Shown: positions 9,521 to 17,983 of the stretch, piece by piece
Layout: every line of letters begins with the position of its first letter
Numbering within the stretch: position 1 is the stretch's first letter
Assembly (NCBI GenBank): GCA_002495675.1
Contig: DAGH01000002.1
Location: 35,094 to 99,093 of the forward strand
Length of the DNA: 64,000 nt
Reading direction: 5' to 3'
From: Euryarchaeota archaeon UBA182
Lineage (GTDB): Archaea; Thermoplasmatota; Poseidoniia; Poseidoniales; Thalassarchaeaceae
The notes under the pieces: model-generated
Seen by the model: only the letters and a program-made list of their open reading frames with translations
Database searches by the model: none
What the model was told of the DNA's origin: nothing
Position numbers and translations under genes: made by a program

Positions 9521-9530
9521 GATTAAATTA
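9521..9530 (+). promoter_or_regulatory. Putative TATA element of nadC
   Basis: GATTAAATTA lies about 25-30 bases upstream of the nadC ATG, the spacing expected for a nearly leaderless archaeal transcript. Only position and AT-rich sequence support it. Confidence 0.35.
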
Positions 9531-9550
9531 CTCCTAGTAGAGGGTAGGGT

Positions 9551-10456
9551 ATGGCATTACCCCACGACAGGTCGGGCTTGTTGTGGAACGACGGTCCCAC
9601 TGCCAGGTTCACCAAATCGATGGAGCGCTGGATCAATGCTATGTATTCAGATGACCCATCCGACACAGATGTCATTACGGCGGGTCAATCAGTTTCCAGA
9701 ATAATTGCCAAGGAAGACGGCGTCCTATCAGGAAGGCCGGTTCTTGATTACCTCATTGAAAACTACTGCAATGGAGCAACAACAGAGTGGAATTTTACCG
9801 AAGGCCAAGGATTTCAGAAAGGGCAGGAGATAGCCTCAATAGTCGCCAAATCTGATGAAATCCTCAAGATAGAAAGAATATGTATGAACTTGATAACTAG
9901 ATTGAGCGGCATCGCATCGACGACCTCCAAGTGGAGCGAACAATTGGGAGGGGTATACCTTGCAGCAACTAGGAAAACGAACTGGGGAGTCCTAGACAAG
10001 TGGGCAGTACATATTGGAGGGGGCCTCACTCACCGCCTTGACCGCTCGGACGGGCTGATGATTAAGGAAAACGATTTTTCGATGTCAAAACTAACTTTGG
10101 AAGAAATCCTCTCAACCTTCAGGACAGCAACTGATTTTCCTGTGATCGAAGTAGTGTCATCGGATCAGGCATTAAGTGTGGCCAACTCATGGATCGAACT
10201 CCAATCTGGACTTTCAACTACATATCAATTAACTTTGATGATGGACAATCTGGGGCCCGAAAATTGCAGGGAATTCTCTGACAGACTAGTTGATATGGGC
10301 CTAAGGCAGAAATTTGTTTTGGAAGGCTCAGGTAGGGTTAGGTGGGAAAATCTGCAGGATTGGGCACAGTCTGGTGTGGATGTGGTCTCATCGGGATCGA
10401 TAACCATGGAGCCTCGCATGATTGATATGACGATGCTGATGGAGGTCTCGAAGTGA
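9551..10456 (+). CDS. nadC: Nicotinate-nucleotide pyrophosphorylase (quinolinate phosphoribosyltransferase)
   Basis: Converts quinolinate and PRPP to nicotinate mononucleotide, CO2 and PPi in de novo NAD synthesis. The 301-residue protein has the conserved active-site run ATRKTNWGVLDKWAV at about 138-152, then GGGLTHR and DGLMIKEND, all standard QPRTase motifs. The C-terminal barrel residues LDNLGPEN-like and VDVVSSGSIT-like are also present as MDNLGPEN and VDVVSSGSIT. The gene overlaps the following CoA ligase by 4 bases (GTGA), so the two are probably co-transcribed, although they serve different cofactors. nadA and nadB are not in the window. Confidence 0.93.
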   Translation: MALPHDRSGLLWNDGPTARFTKSMERWINAMYSDDPSDTDVITAGQSVSRIIAKEDGVLSGRPVLDYLIENYCNGATTEWNFTEGQGFQKGQEIASIVAKSDEILKIERICMNLITRLSGIASTTSKWSEQLGGVYLAATRKTNWGVLDKWAVHIGGGLTHRLDRSDGLMIKENDFSMSKLTLEEILSTFRTATDFPVIEVVSSDQALSVANSWIELQSGLSTTYQLTLMMDNLGPENCREFSDRLVDMGLRQKFVLEGSGRVRWENLQDWAQSGVDVVSSGSITMEPRMIDMTMLMEVSK

Positions 10457-11247
10457 CTATCCCTGATGATCATCCCAGAAGGAAATCATTGTTATCCAGA
10501 CAGAAAATAGTCGACGCCCAAGCAGCTGGCTTACTAGCAGACTCCGCACTGATTGCCCATGGTAGGGGAGAGGCATTCGACTATCTTATCGGAGAAAGGA
10601 CCACCGATTCTGCAAAAAGGGCTGAGAGGGAGGCATTGAACCGTCTTTTCAGAGCGAAATCGCCAGTCATTTCAATGAATGGAAACACAACTGTTCTCGC
10701 AGGTCGAGAAGCCATTTGCCTTGCGGCGTTGACTGGCAGCAGTGTGGAGATCAACATTTTTTACAGGACTGATGATAGAATGCGTTTGTTATTGGCTGAG
10801 ATTCACAGAATGAAAGACTATGTCATGAAAAAATCTCCCTCGGATGAAATCGAGTTAGAAAGGTGGAAGGATATGGTGAAATCCGTCAAGATACATGGAG
10901 AGAATCCTGATGCTAAAATACCACATCTAGAAGGACCTCGAGCACTTTGCTGCTCACAAGGAATCTTCCAAGCAGATGTCATCCTTGTACCGTTGGAAGA
11001 TGGAGACAGATGCGAGGCCCTGGTTGCTATGGGAAAGGAAGTTATTGTAGTGGACTTGAATCCGCTTTCGAGAACTTCAACTACAGCCTCCGTCACTATT
11101 GTCGATGAAGTCATAAGGGCTATGCAGCGAATGGTCATTATGGCAGTTGAAGGCCCTCTGAACACCGATCAAGACTGGGACAATCGAGCTGCACTCGTGG
11201 ATGCTCTTGATGAGATAGGAAGATCAACGAAACTACTCTCTTCTTGA
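10453..11247 (+). CDS. 4-phosphopantoate--beta-alanine ligase (archaeal phosphopantothenate synthetase)
   Basis: Archaeal CoA-pathway enzyme that joins 4-phosphopantoate with beta-alanine using ATP, replacing the bacterial PanC/CoaA order. The 264-residue protein carries the family pattern: SLLSRQKIVDAQAAGL near the N-terminus, MNGNTTVLAG near residue 76, EINIFYRTDDR shortly after, and VVDLNPLSRTS in the C-terminal half. It starts with GTG overlapping the nadC stop. The partner enzyme pantoate kinase lies about 27 kb away at 37.7-38.7 kb. Convergent with the downstream dehydrogenase, 2 bases apart. Confidence 0.92.
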   Translation: MTIPDDHPRRKSLLSRQKIVDAQAAGLLADSALIAHGRGEAFDYLIGERTTDSAKRAEREALNRLFRAKSPVISMNGNTTVLAGREAICLAALTGSSVEINIFYRTDDRMRLLLAEIHRMKDYVMKKSPSDEIELERWKDMVKSVKIHGENPDAKIPHLEGPRALCCSQGIFQADVILVPLEDGDRCEALVAMGKEVIVVDLNPLSRTSTTASVTIVDEVIRAMQRMVIMAVEGPLNTDQDWDNRAALVDALDEIGRSTKLLSS

Positions 11248-11249
11248 GA

Positions 11250-12434
11250 TCACGCTTTGTCATTTCTCAGTAATCTTCTGACTCTGTCTGCAATCGCATC
11301 ACCGACTTCCGAGGTCGTCCCAGTCCCACCAATGTCGTAGGTTTTGGGCCCATCTGAGGAAAGGTGTTGAGAAATGGCCTGTTGTAGGATATTCCCATAC
11401 TTGTCCAATAATGGATCATCATGGCGAAGTGAAAGATTCTCCAGCATTAGTTGGAGCGAGGACAGCATCGCAATGGGATTCACTCGATTCTTGCCAGCGT
11501 GCTTTGGGGACGATCCATGCACAGGTTCGAACATCATGTGTTTATCACCTAAATTCGCTGATGCAGCCATTCCCATACCACCCTGCAATACCGATGCCAA
11601 GTCAGTTGCTATGTCGCCGAACATATTTGGAAGGACGACAACGTCAAGGTCTTCTGGGTCCCTTACGAGCCACATTGTGAAGGCGTCAATATAGGCCTCC
11701 TTTGCCCCGATTTTGGGGTATGATTCAGCAATCTCACGAAAGATGGATCGAAAAAATTGGCATCCTCTAAGGACATTAGACTTGTCGACGCAAGTCACAC
11801 TCTGGGGGACGCCCAACTTAGCAGACCGTCGCACAGCAAGATCAAAGCAAAATTTGTGTATACGCTCACTTCCAGCCCGAGATATGGGTCGCGGGTCCCA
11901 CCGAACCTCCCCTTCAAGGCCAGGAAATTTCTCGATGATCAGCTTCTCATCCTTCTTTCCAACTGCGGATTGTGCCATTCTCCTCAAAAGAGAATGATAG
12001 AGGCCTTCGGTATTCTCCCTGACCATAACCAAGTCAACCAATGACGACTTCCAAATTTCCTTGTAAACCCCGTGAACTTTGTGATGAACCCCCTGGTAAA
12101 GCTTCACAGGCCTCACATTGGCATACAGATCAAGTCCAGATCTCAGACCAAGGATAACCTCTCCACCAGCCACATCCCCGTTTGGAAGCCTGGCATCTGG
12201 CCACCCAATGGCTCCAAGCAGAATGGCATCGCTCTCATCTCTGCAGATCTCGAAAGAACCCTCTGGCCATTGTTCTCCAGTTTCTAGGTAGTGTTGTCCG
12301 CCGCATGGAATAACCCTAATTTCAAATTCCACGTCTCCATTTTTCTGGAAGACGTCAAGCACCTTTAGGGCCTCAGTCATCACTTCTCGACCTGTCCCAT
12401 CCCCGGGAAGAGCAACGATGCGATACGCGGACAT
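11250..12434 (-). CDS. Isopropylmalate/isocitrate-type dehydrogenase, probably LeuB
   Basis: NAD(P)-dependent beta-decarboxylating dehydrogenase. PGDGTG lies at residues 10-15, the substrate-binding arginines are in LRSGLDLYANVRP, VRENTEGLY is near 138-145, and the metal-site aspartates are in the DAFTMWLVRDPEDLDVVVLPNMFGDI region. At 394 residues it is somewhat longer than classical LeuB. The GGQHYLETG and LGAIGWPDA segments fit the branch usually annotated as 3-isopropylmalate dehydrogenase. No other leucine gene is adjacent, so homoisocitrate or tartrate-type activity remains possible. Superfamily certain, substrate inferred. Confidence 0.75.
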   Translation of the reverse strand: MSAYRIVALPGDGTGREVMTEALKVLDVFQKNGDVEFEIRVIPCGGQHYLETGEQWPEGSFEICRDESDAILLGAIGWPDARLPNGDVAGGEVILGLRSGLDLYANVRPVKLYQGVHHKVHGVYKEIWKSSLVDLVMVRENTEGLYHSLLRRMAQSAVGKKDEKLIIEKFPGLEGEVRWDPRPISRAGSERIHKFCFDLAVRRSAKLGVPQSVTCVDKSNVLRGCQFFRSIFREIAESYPKIGAKEAYIDAFTMWLVRDPEDLDVVVLPNMFGDIATDLASVLQGGMGMAASANLGDKHMMFEPVHGSSPKHAGKNRVNPIAMLSSLQLMLENLSLRHDDPLLDKYGNILQQAISQHLSSDGPKTYDIGGTGTTSEVGDAIADRVRRLLRNDKA

Positions 12435-12488
12435 CGTACCTCGCAGAATGGAATCCTACATCAAGCAACCCCTAACAAGAACTAATCT

Positions 12489-12504
12489 AACAATGCACAT
12501 TGTT
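12489..12504. promoter_or_regulatory. 16-bp inverted repeat between divergent genes
   Basis: AACAATG and CATTGTT form perfect 7-bp arms around the 2-base centre CA. The repeat lies in the 99-base spacer between the divergent dehydrogenase (start 12434) and the winged-helix protein (start 12534). It is a good candidate operator by symmetry and place; the binding protein is unknown. Confidence 0.4.
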
Positions 12505-12533
12505 CATAGACGTCCATACGGAGTAGGCCCTTC

Positions 12534-13136
12534 ATGGGTGAGGACGGATCGACCGGTAAAAAGAATCCAATAGACATCAAAGGGCTGCCAGACTCCGTGA
12601 CTACCCTATGTGACGCCATGATGAAGATGGACCCAAATTGGAGCCTGTTAGAATGGCTGGACAGGCGTGCTGTGGAAGAACTAGAATTGGTCGCCTCCCA
12701 TCTCGGAAGGGAAAAAATGAGATTAGAACAGAGACTATCGAGGGTTGATGACATTGCCAGACAAATGGGTAGGCAAAACGAAGCCAATTCATTGAGCAGA
12801 CGGGACCCCTTCCAAAGGAACCTATTCGATGTCTACGATGGTGTCAAGAAGACGGAACAACCGACCGTTGCTGAAATGTTGGAATCCGCGGCAAATGATG
12901 CACCTCCAATCACAGACGATGACCCCATGCTATCTATCATTTCTTTGAGGATATTGGAAATGATAGAACAAGCCAATGCCGATGGTTGCGAATTCATAAC
13001 ATTGGATGATATTCTCAATGAATTGATACCATCCAGCCTCCAAGAAGAAGAAGTAGACGAGGCAATTGCCCATCTCGTTCAGAGGGGGGAAATTATTGAA
13101 TTCAAATACGGGCAATTCTGCTTAAACCGAAGCTAA
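12534..13136 (+). CDS. Uncharacterised protein with C-terminal winged-helix-like region
   Basis: A 200-residue soluble protein that I do not recognise. The N-terminal half is helical and charged, with a possible coiled coil at about 45-85 (VEELELVASHLGREKMRLEQ). A low-complexity linker follows. Residues 135-198 look like a winged helix: helices around ISLRILEMIEQANA and FITLDDILNELI, then LQEEEVDEAIAHLVQRGEI and a closing beta hairpin (IEFKYGQFCL). This suggests DNA binding or a protein-interaction wing as in MCM or SMC partners. It starts at ATG 12534, divergent from the dehydrogenase, with a palindrome between them. Confidence 0.7.
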   Translation: MGEDGSTGKKNPIDIKGLPDSVTTLCDAMMKMDPNWSLLEWLDRRAVEELELVASHLGREKMRLEQRLSRVDDIARQMGRQNEANSLSRRDPFQRNLFDVYDGVKKTEQPTVAEMLESAANDAPPITDDDPMLSIISLRILEMIEQANADGCEFITLDDILNELIPSSLQEEEVDEAIAHLVQRGEIIEFKYGQFCLNRS

Positions 13137-13273
13137 AGGCTTTACTGAAAGCGGAATCCAATGTTAAGAATATGGAATTTCGGATATAACCAGAATGGAA
13201 GATGTTAACACCTATATCCACTTGGAAAAACCCATACTGCCTAGCGGAGCCGAGAATATAGGAGAAATCAAGA

Positions 13274-13858
13274 ATGGGAATACATCCTAAAATAGGCATA
13301 ACAGGATTGCCGAAATCCGGTAAATCTGCGGTCCTCGAGAAGGTTGTAGACATGATTACAAACGAGAGGAAAGATGAGAGAAGATCGAGAAATGATCGAT
13401 CTCAAGGAATGCCAATTATTGGGGGGATGAGGACTGAACCAATACTTGAGGATGGCGTCAGAATCGGATTTGAGTGCGTTGACATAATAACCGGTGATCG
13501 TGCAGTAATGGCGCACAGGGACATTGACTCGAGAACTACGATTTTGGGTTTGGGAATCGACCCCACCGGATTAGACAAAGTTGCAGTACCAGCCATAGAA
13601 CGCACGATAGAGACTTGTGAGATGCTGGTTATAGATGAGATAGGAAAATTTTCAGTAGAATCAGAGGCCTTCGTAAAAGTTGTACGCGCTGCCTTGGAAT
13701 TTGATATGCCAACAGTTCTAACACTTCACAAGAAGTCCAGGCATCCACTGTTGCAGGATATTAGGAGAAGAGACGATGCTAGGATACTAGAGGTGACTCC
13801 AGTGAATCGTGCATTGTTGCCATATAAAGTCCACAAGCTGGTCAGGGAAACATATTGA
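13274..13858 (+). CDS. THEP1/NTPCR-family nucleoside-triphosphatase
   Basis: Small P-loop NTPase of 194 residues in the THEP1 (DUF265) family, which hydrolyses several NTPs in vitro and has no settled cell role. Walker A GLPKSGKS is at 11-18. A GMRTEPILEDGVRIGFECVDI block follows, which is the family's beta-rich part. LVIDEIGKF with Walker B aspartate and glutamate is near residue 120, and LTLHKKSRHPLLQDI is near 155. GGAG upstream of the ATG could act as ribosome binding site. The stop overlaps the next gene's TTG by 4 bases. Confidence 0.9.
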   Translation: MGIHPKIGITGLPKSGKSAVLEKVVDMITNERKDERRSRNDRSQGMPIIGGMRTEPILEDGVRIGFECVDIITGDRAVMAHRDIDSRTTILGLGIDPTGLDKVAVPAIERTIETCEMLVIDEIGKFSVESEAFVKVVRAALEFDMPTVLTLHKKSRHPLLQDIRRRDDARILEVTPVNRALLPYKVHKLVRETY

Positions 13859-14271
13859 CCTCATCAATTGAGTACTCCCCTCCCCTCGGGCCTATCATGG
13901 TCACTCCTGCGAGACGAGCTTCTAGGGTCCTCATGGGGTTCACAATCGCACTCATCCTAGTATTCGCGTTGGGCCTTCGAGGGGGCTGGATGCAGATTAC
14001 CGAATGCCAGCCACAAAATTGTGGCTATAATTTGACCTCAGAAGTTCTAATAGGACTATTTTCCATCTTATCTCTATATGCATGGTGGCTTCTAAAGAAG
14101 TCACCGAAAGCCCCCCTCTTGAATAGAATCACTGACGTTTTTGTTGACCTCTCCGAGATAGAATTGTGGACAAGGCTAGAACAAGAGAGAATTGAAACCA
14201 ACGATCTTGAGAGAATGTCAGATGCTTGGGCAAAACTCGAAGTTTCGACCATCGAGGAAGATGGCAAATGA
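13855..14271 (+). CDS. Small membrane protein, unknown
   Basis: A 138-residue protein with two predicted membrane helices, around 25-45 (LMGFTIALILVFALGL) and 62-80 (VLIGLFSILSLYAWWLL). A short loop between them holds two cysteines (ECQPQNC), possibly a disulfide outside the membrane. The soluble charged tail is about 60 residues. The TTG start at 13855 overlaps the THEP1 stop, a coupling pattern seen at other junctions here; ATG 13897 is the alternative. I do not recognise a family. Confidence 0.65.
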   Translation: MTSSIEYSPPLGPIMVTPARRASRVLMGFTIALILVFALGLRGGWMQITECQPQNCGYNLTSEVLIGLFSILSLYAWWLLKKSPKAPLLNRITDVFVDLSEIELWTRLEQERIETNDLERMSDAWAKLEVSTIEEDGK

Positions 14272-14314
14272 TCAAGCGAAACCTTCACCCTCCGCCTGCC
14301 TCCGCGAAGCAATC

Positions 14315-14695
14315 ATGTCATCCATACCAAAGGACCTGAGTTATACTGCTGAACACGAGTGGGTTAGCATCGAAAACGAGATCGCCACCATTGGCATAAC
14401 CGATTACGCACAAGACGCGTTGACAGACGTTGTTTGGGTGGAGTTACCAATGATTGGTGACAAGGTCGAATCTATGGAACCCTTTGCGAGTGTCGAATCG
14501 GTCAAGTCCGTATCTGAGATTTATGCCCCCTTATCAGGAGAGGTAATTGAAGTAAACGAGGATCTCGAAGCAGCACCAGAGACTATCAACAATGATCCAT
14601 ATGGAAATGGATGGATATGCAGAATTAAACTTGATACAGAGGATTTGTCAGGATTGCTTGACCACGAGGAATACAGGTCCTTGCTCGGTGAGTGA
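14315..14695 (+). CDS. gcvH: Glycine cleavage system H protein
   Basis: Lipoyl carrier that shuttles the aminomethyl group between the P and T proteins of glycine cleavage, or serves as lipoate donor. The 126-residue protein starts at ATG 14315, where family homology begins (SSIPKDLSYTAEHEWV). The lipoylated lysine is K64 in SVESVKSVSEIYAP, and the C-terminal NNDPYGNGWICRIK is typical. A longer in-frame reading from 14192 would overlap the upstream gene and is rejected. The P, T and L proteins and lipoate ligase are not in the window, so this is a solitary gcvH. It precedes rnhA by 3 bases. Confidence 0.95.
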   Translation: MSSIPKDLSYTAEHEWVSIENEIATIGITDYAQDALTDVVWVELPMIGDKVESMEPFASVESVKSVSEIYAPLSGEVIEVNEDLEAAPETINNDPYGNGWICRIKLDTEDLSGLLDHEEYRSLLGE

Positions 14696-14698
14696 ACA

Positions 14699-15229
14699 AT
14701 GCCTCCCCTCCACCTCTATGTAGATGGATCATGCGGTGATAATCGCAACGTAGGTAAGGAAACGATCGCCGGATGGGGCGTTTGCATAGTCAGAGGGGAC
14801 TCAGGAACTGGCAAGGGCCAAGGCGAAGTGATAGAGGAGTTCAGTGGACGAGTCATCACAGATCCAGAATCCCCAGAATACATGGGTGCGAGTGTCGGCT
14901 CGAATAATACCGCCGAATTAACAGCGATAGGACATGCCCTAAGGTGGGCATTGATTGATGGAAAAAAGGATGCACTGACAATAAGGTCTGATTCCGAGTA
15001 CGCCTCTAATCTCACCATTGGCATTTGGAAGCCCAAGGCAAACAAAGAACTCGTCCGCCGTATTAGGTCTTTCTGGAAGGAATGCCTGTTGAACAGGACC
15101 GTCACAGTGGAGCATGTCAGAGCCCACAGAGGGCATAGATGGAATGAAAGAGCCGATCACCTTGCCTTCAGAGCCATGGAAGGCAGGAATCCGGATCCCT
15201 TGCAATTCTGGAAGCCCGGCAATCGATAA
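14699..15229 (+). CDS. rnhA: Ribonuclease HI
   Basis: Degrades RNA in RNA-DNA hybrids. The 176-residue protein has the type 1 active site: D9 (YVDGSC), E73 (NNTAELTA), D98 (RSDSEYA) and D153 (NERADHLA), with HRGH at 143-146. An insertion of about 25 residues separates strand 1 from the E73 helix. Type 1 RNase H occurs only in part of the archaea, which mostly rely on RNase HII. It follows gcvH closely and abuts the convergent membrane gene. Confidence 0.93.
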   Translation: MPPLHLYVDGSCGDNRNVGKETIAGWGVCIVRGDSGTGKGQGEVIEEFSGRVITDPESPEYMGASVGSNNTAELTAIGHALRWALIDGKKDALTIRSDSEYASNLTIGIWKPKANKELVRRIRSFWKECLLNRTVTVEHVRAHRGHRWNERADHLAFRAMEGRNPDPLQFWKPGNR

Positions 15230-15634
15230 TCAGGGCTCATTCAGCAAACCCGTCGTGAGCATCGCATATGTCCCTTGGAGTACCAGCAATGATGCTATAA
15301 GATTCAGAATCAACCCTCCTGCTGGTGGAATAGCCAGCCACTCCCCGACAAACCAGGTAAACAAAATCATCATCACACCCGACGCGCATAATAACCTTCC
15401 ACTTCGCGAAACGTCATTCCACAAACTGAGCCATGGAATAAGCCCATTTGTTCCAAATTTCCATCTAAACCAGCCGACGTAAAGGCTGAACAAGCCGATT
15501 AGTCCAAACACTCCTAGTGTGAATGACTCATCATCCCACGGGCCCGGGGGAGCCCAGCCCACAATTAGAACCTCGAACATTATGACGATACCGATGCCAA
15601 AGAAGGGCCACCATGTTGATGTCCCGCGACTCAT
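15230..15634 (-). CDS. Four-helix membrane protein, unknown
   Basis: Hydrophobic protein of 134 residues if started at the ATG at 15634 (MSRGTSTWWPFFG). Four likely membrane spans run through FGIGIVIMFEVLIVGW, FTLGVFGLIGLFSLYVGW, LLCASGVMMILFTWFVGEW and GGLILNLIASLLVLQGTYAML. Longer starts up to 15769 would run across the divergent neighbour's promoter and are less likely. No family recognised. It is convergent with rnhA with no gap. Confidence 0.6.
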   Translation of the reverse strand: MSRGTSTWWPFFGIGIVIMFEVLIVGWAPPGPWDDESFTLGVFGLIGLFSLYVGWFRWKFGTNGLIPWLSLWNDVSRSGRLLCASGVMMILFTWFVGEWLAIPPAGGLILNLIASLLVLQGTYAMLTTGLLNEP

Positions 15635-15699
15635 GATGTCCGGTGGCCCTCCTACTTCATGATATAACGGGTCGAAGAAGCGTAACGGACATTCATACG

Positions 15700-15999
15700 G
15701 TGGACTTGACATTAGATGGCATGCGAGATCTGCTGGCACCTCTTCACGACCACAAGGGTCGGAAGACACCGAGTGAAGCTTCGAGGGCGTGGTTTATCCT
15801 GGTCATGACATTCAGCTTAATTGCGGGTTTGGCAGCTTCAGAAGGCAACATAGTGGTAGGCTCCGCTTGCGGGTTGGTCATTGCCACTGCTTTGCTAAAT
15901 ATTGGTTGGCTCTTGTTGAATACACTAGGAGAGGGCCGAAAAACAGTTGCATTAACTGGAGCAGTCACCCGCATGCCTGATATGAGTGAGGCTGAATGA
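15700..15999 (+). CDS. Small two-helix membrane protein, unknown
   Basis: About 99 residues with two membrane helices (WFILVMTFSLIAGLAA and VGSACGLVIATALLNIGWLLL) and basic ends. The start is uncertain: GTG 15700 or ATG 15721. A TATA-like GATATAAC at 15661-15668 would place transcription start near 15690, which favours 15700. The GTG at 15643 would overlap the divergent gene's control region. It lies 6 bases before the GNAT gene, so probably one transcript. Confidence 0.55.
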   Translation: MDLTLDGMRDLLAPLHDHKGRKTPSEASRAWFILVMTFSLIAGLAASEGNIVVGSACGLVIATALLNIGWLLLNTLGEGRKTVALTGAVTRMPDMSEAE

Positions 16000-16005
16000 C
16001 CTATC

Positions 16006-16455
16006 ATGGGCGTGTCGTATCGATGGGTTGGCATACCCGACACCGCGCACTTAGACCTTAGATACAGAGTCCTCAGAGAAGGCATGCCTCGCGAAACCGC
16101 AAGATACAATGATGTGGATGATGATCCTAATACAAAATTTGTCGGAGCGTTCATCCATGGGGTAATGGTAGGTTGCGCGACACTGCAGTATGACCCCAGA
16201 GAGGAAGCTAATCTAAGAATCAGGGGAATGGCAGTGGATCCGGACCACAGAAACAAGGGGATCGGTTCCAATCTCGTTGGAATGCTCCAAGACTACGCTA
16301 TTGAATTAGGGACAGGAATATGGTGCAATGCCAGGGTAAAAGCTATGCCGATGTATCAACGAAAAGGGTTCAAAATAACATCAGAACTATTCGAGATTGC
16401 GCCTATTGGAATGCATTATGAAATGCATTGGAGTCCGAAAGATATTGCCAAATAG
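16006..16455 (+). CDS. GNAT-family N-acetyltransferase
   Basis: Acyl-CoA-dependent N-acetyltransferase fold, 149 residues. The acetyl-CoA motif A is clear: RIRGMAVDPDHRNKGIGSNL, with the pyrophosphate loop RNKGIG. The last part, YQRKGFKITSELFEI, matches the usual YxkxGF end motif. A first half of YRVLREGMPRE type resembles ElaA/YjcF-like small-molecule acetyltransferases. The substrate cannot be told. It is followed 14 bases later by a thioesterase, so two acyl-CoA-related genes share one unit. Confidence 0.88.
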   Translation: MGVSYRWVGIPDTAHLDLRYRVLREGMPRETARYNDVDDDPNTKFVGAFIHGVMVGCATLQYDPREEANLRIRGMAVDPDHRNKGIGSNLVGMLQDYAIELGTGIWCNARVKAMPMYQRKGFKITSELFEIAPIGMHYEMHWSPKDIAK

Positions 16456-16469
16456 ACGGAGGTTGATGA

Positions 16470-16895
16470 ATGGTGGAAACAAGGACTCTGAATCAAGACG
16501 AGATTGAGGCTATGATGGCAAGGGTCAATTCAGTGCCGATGATGCATACCCTAGATCTAGAGATCTTGCGCCTAGATCATGGGGAATGCGATGCCAAGGT
16601 ACCAAGGAAAATTGAGTGGGATGGCATATACCAAACCATGCATGGGGGTATCTTAGCAACAATAGCAGATTCGGTTACCTGCTGGGCAATACTCACCCAG
16701 ATAGGAGCAAAAGAGAAAGTGGCAACTACCGACTTCAACATCAGATTCCTGAGGCCATGTTTGACGGACGCGTTGTGTCATGCGCGTGTGGTAAAACTTG
16801 GTAGAACACTTTGCGTAGCTGAGGCTGATTTGCTAGATACGAACGGCCGCAAGGTCGCAGTCGCACAAGCGACCTATGCCCGCTTGCACGATTGA
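16470..16895 (+). CDS. PaaI-type hotdog thioesterase
   Basis: Acyl-CoA thioesterase of the hotdog fold, 141 residues. The family motif HGGILATIADS at 58-68 contains the catalytic-helix aspartate, and TTDFNIRFLRP is the central strand typical of PaaI/YdiI relatives. A strong ribosome-binding sequence GGAGG stands 7 bases before the ATG (16458-16462), unusual among mostly leaderless genes here, and fits its position as second gene behind the acetyltransferase. Substrate unknown. Confidence 0.87.
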   Translation: MVETRTLNQDEIEAMMARVNSVPMMHTLDLEILRLDHGECDAKVPRKIEWDGIYQTMHGGILATIADSVTCWAILTQIGAKEKVATTDFNIRFLRPCLTDALCHARVVKLGRTLCVAEADLLDTNGRKVAVAQATYARLHD

Positions 16896-16927
16896 ACAAT
16901 TTTCAGTATTTTATGTAGAAATACGAC

Positions 16928-16938
16928 TATATAATTTT
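16928..16938 (+). promoter_or_regulatory. TATA box of the following membrane-protein gene
   Basis: CTATATAATTT is the best archaeal TATA match seen in the window. Its centre is about 30 bases before ATG 16963, which predicts a leaderless or nearly leaderless transcript and supports that start over the upstream in-frame starts. Confidence 0.65.
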
Positions 16939-16962
16939 AAGATGCCTAGATGTTTTACTAAC

Positions 16963-17979
16963 ATGGGACTCCTAAGAGTCAAATCTACGCCTGCTGCCAT
17001 ATTGCTGACTTTCACTGCGATTGTTTCCTTGATCTACGCGTTGAACTTCATGTTCTTTGCTGACTGTTATGTGACGGGCGGTGCCGATTGTTTCACAATT
17101 CTCTCCAACGGCACATCTGATGGAGACAACTCATTTGGCAATGGGGCACCCGAGACTGCTTTCAACGGCGTCCTCATGTTTGGCATCTTCATTTCTACTG
17201 CCATCATCCTGAATGAAGGTGCAAAGGGTAAGTGGAGTACGATGATTCCAGTCATAATAGGTCTTACCACAATGACGGCTGTGCTTTGGCTGTATTGGGG
17301 TGATGATCTAGATTCTGCGGAGACTCCAAAGTATGTCACACCTATTCTTCTGGTTGCATACACGGCCGCTTACTTCTTGTTGAAGGGAGAAGACGAGGTA
17401 GATGACGGCCTCTCAGATTTTTCACCGGGACAAAATATCAAGGATACACCTGCCTTAATCACGCTGTCTCTTGTGGCCTTAATGGGCGGTTACTACTGCT
17501 TCCGAGCTTTACTAAGCCCAGGAGCAGTGAGCGAACTCGTAGAGCCCGGAGCTCTTGAACATGGCCTAGGTTCACCTTCCAATGTCACTGTGGCTGTTGG
17601 TGGCAGTCTATTCCTTGTGTATTTCTTATGGACTGTCCTGACCATCTTGGATGGAGCCAGCGGTAAGTGGGCCATTATCCATCCTGGTATTTTCGCCCTC
17701 TTGGCTGGAGCGATACAAAATTACGTCGGATATGCTTCTGCAACCGAGGAGGCCAGTAGAGCCATCACAGATGCCACCATACAGGACGCAGTTGCAGGCC
17801 CCCTTGCCCTGTTGCTCGTTTTGTTCGCCTACTACAGGCTAAGGCCTGAGGGGATCGAGGACGGAATGACATACGGCGGAGAAGATTGGCCCAACAAAGC
17901 CAACGACTTCAACGTCATGGTAATTGGATTCGCATTGGTTCTCGGCCTATTGTTCACATTGAACGCAGTATTGGTTTGA
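16963..17979 (+). CDS. Polytopic membrane protein, unknown
   Basis: A 338-residue membrane protein with about nine hydrophobic spans and acidic loops. It has an internal two-fold pattern: the segment around LNEGAKGKWSTMIPVI near residue 85 recurs as TILDGASGKWAIIHPGI near 225, each preceded by a long span, so an ancient duplication is likely. The first loop has two cysteines (FADCYVTGGADCF). The start is chosen from the TATA box; in-frame codons back to 16876 overlap the thioesterase end. No family recognised. It ends 4 bases before the 3' end of tRNA-Cys on the other strand. Confidence 0.75.
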   Translation: MGLLRVKSTPAAILLTFTAIVSLIYALNFMFFADCYVTGGADCFTILSNGTSDGDNSFGNGAPETAFNGVLMFGIFISTAIILNEGAKGKWSTMIPVIIGLTTMTAVLWLYWGDDLDSAETPKYVTPILLVAYTAAYFLLKGEDEVDDGLSDFSPGQNIKDTPALITLSLVALMGGYYCFRALLSPGAVSELVEPGALEHGLGSPSNVTVAVGGSLFLVYFLWTVLTILDGASGKWAIIHPGIFALLAGAIQNYVGYASATEEASRAITDATIQDAVAGPLALLLVLFAYYRLRPEGIEDGMTYGGEDWPNKANDFNVMVIGFALVLGLLFTLNAVLV

Positions 17980-17983
17980 ATTG

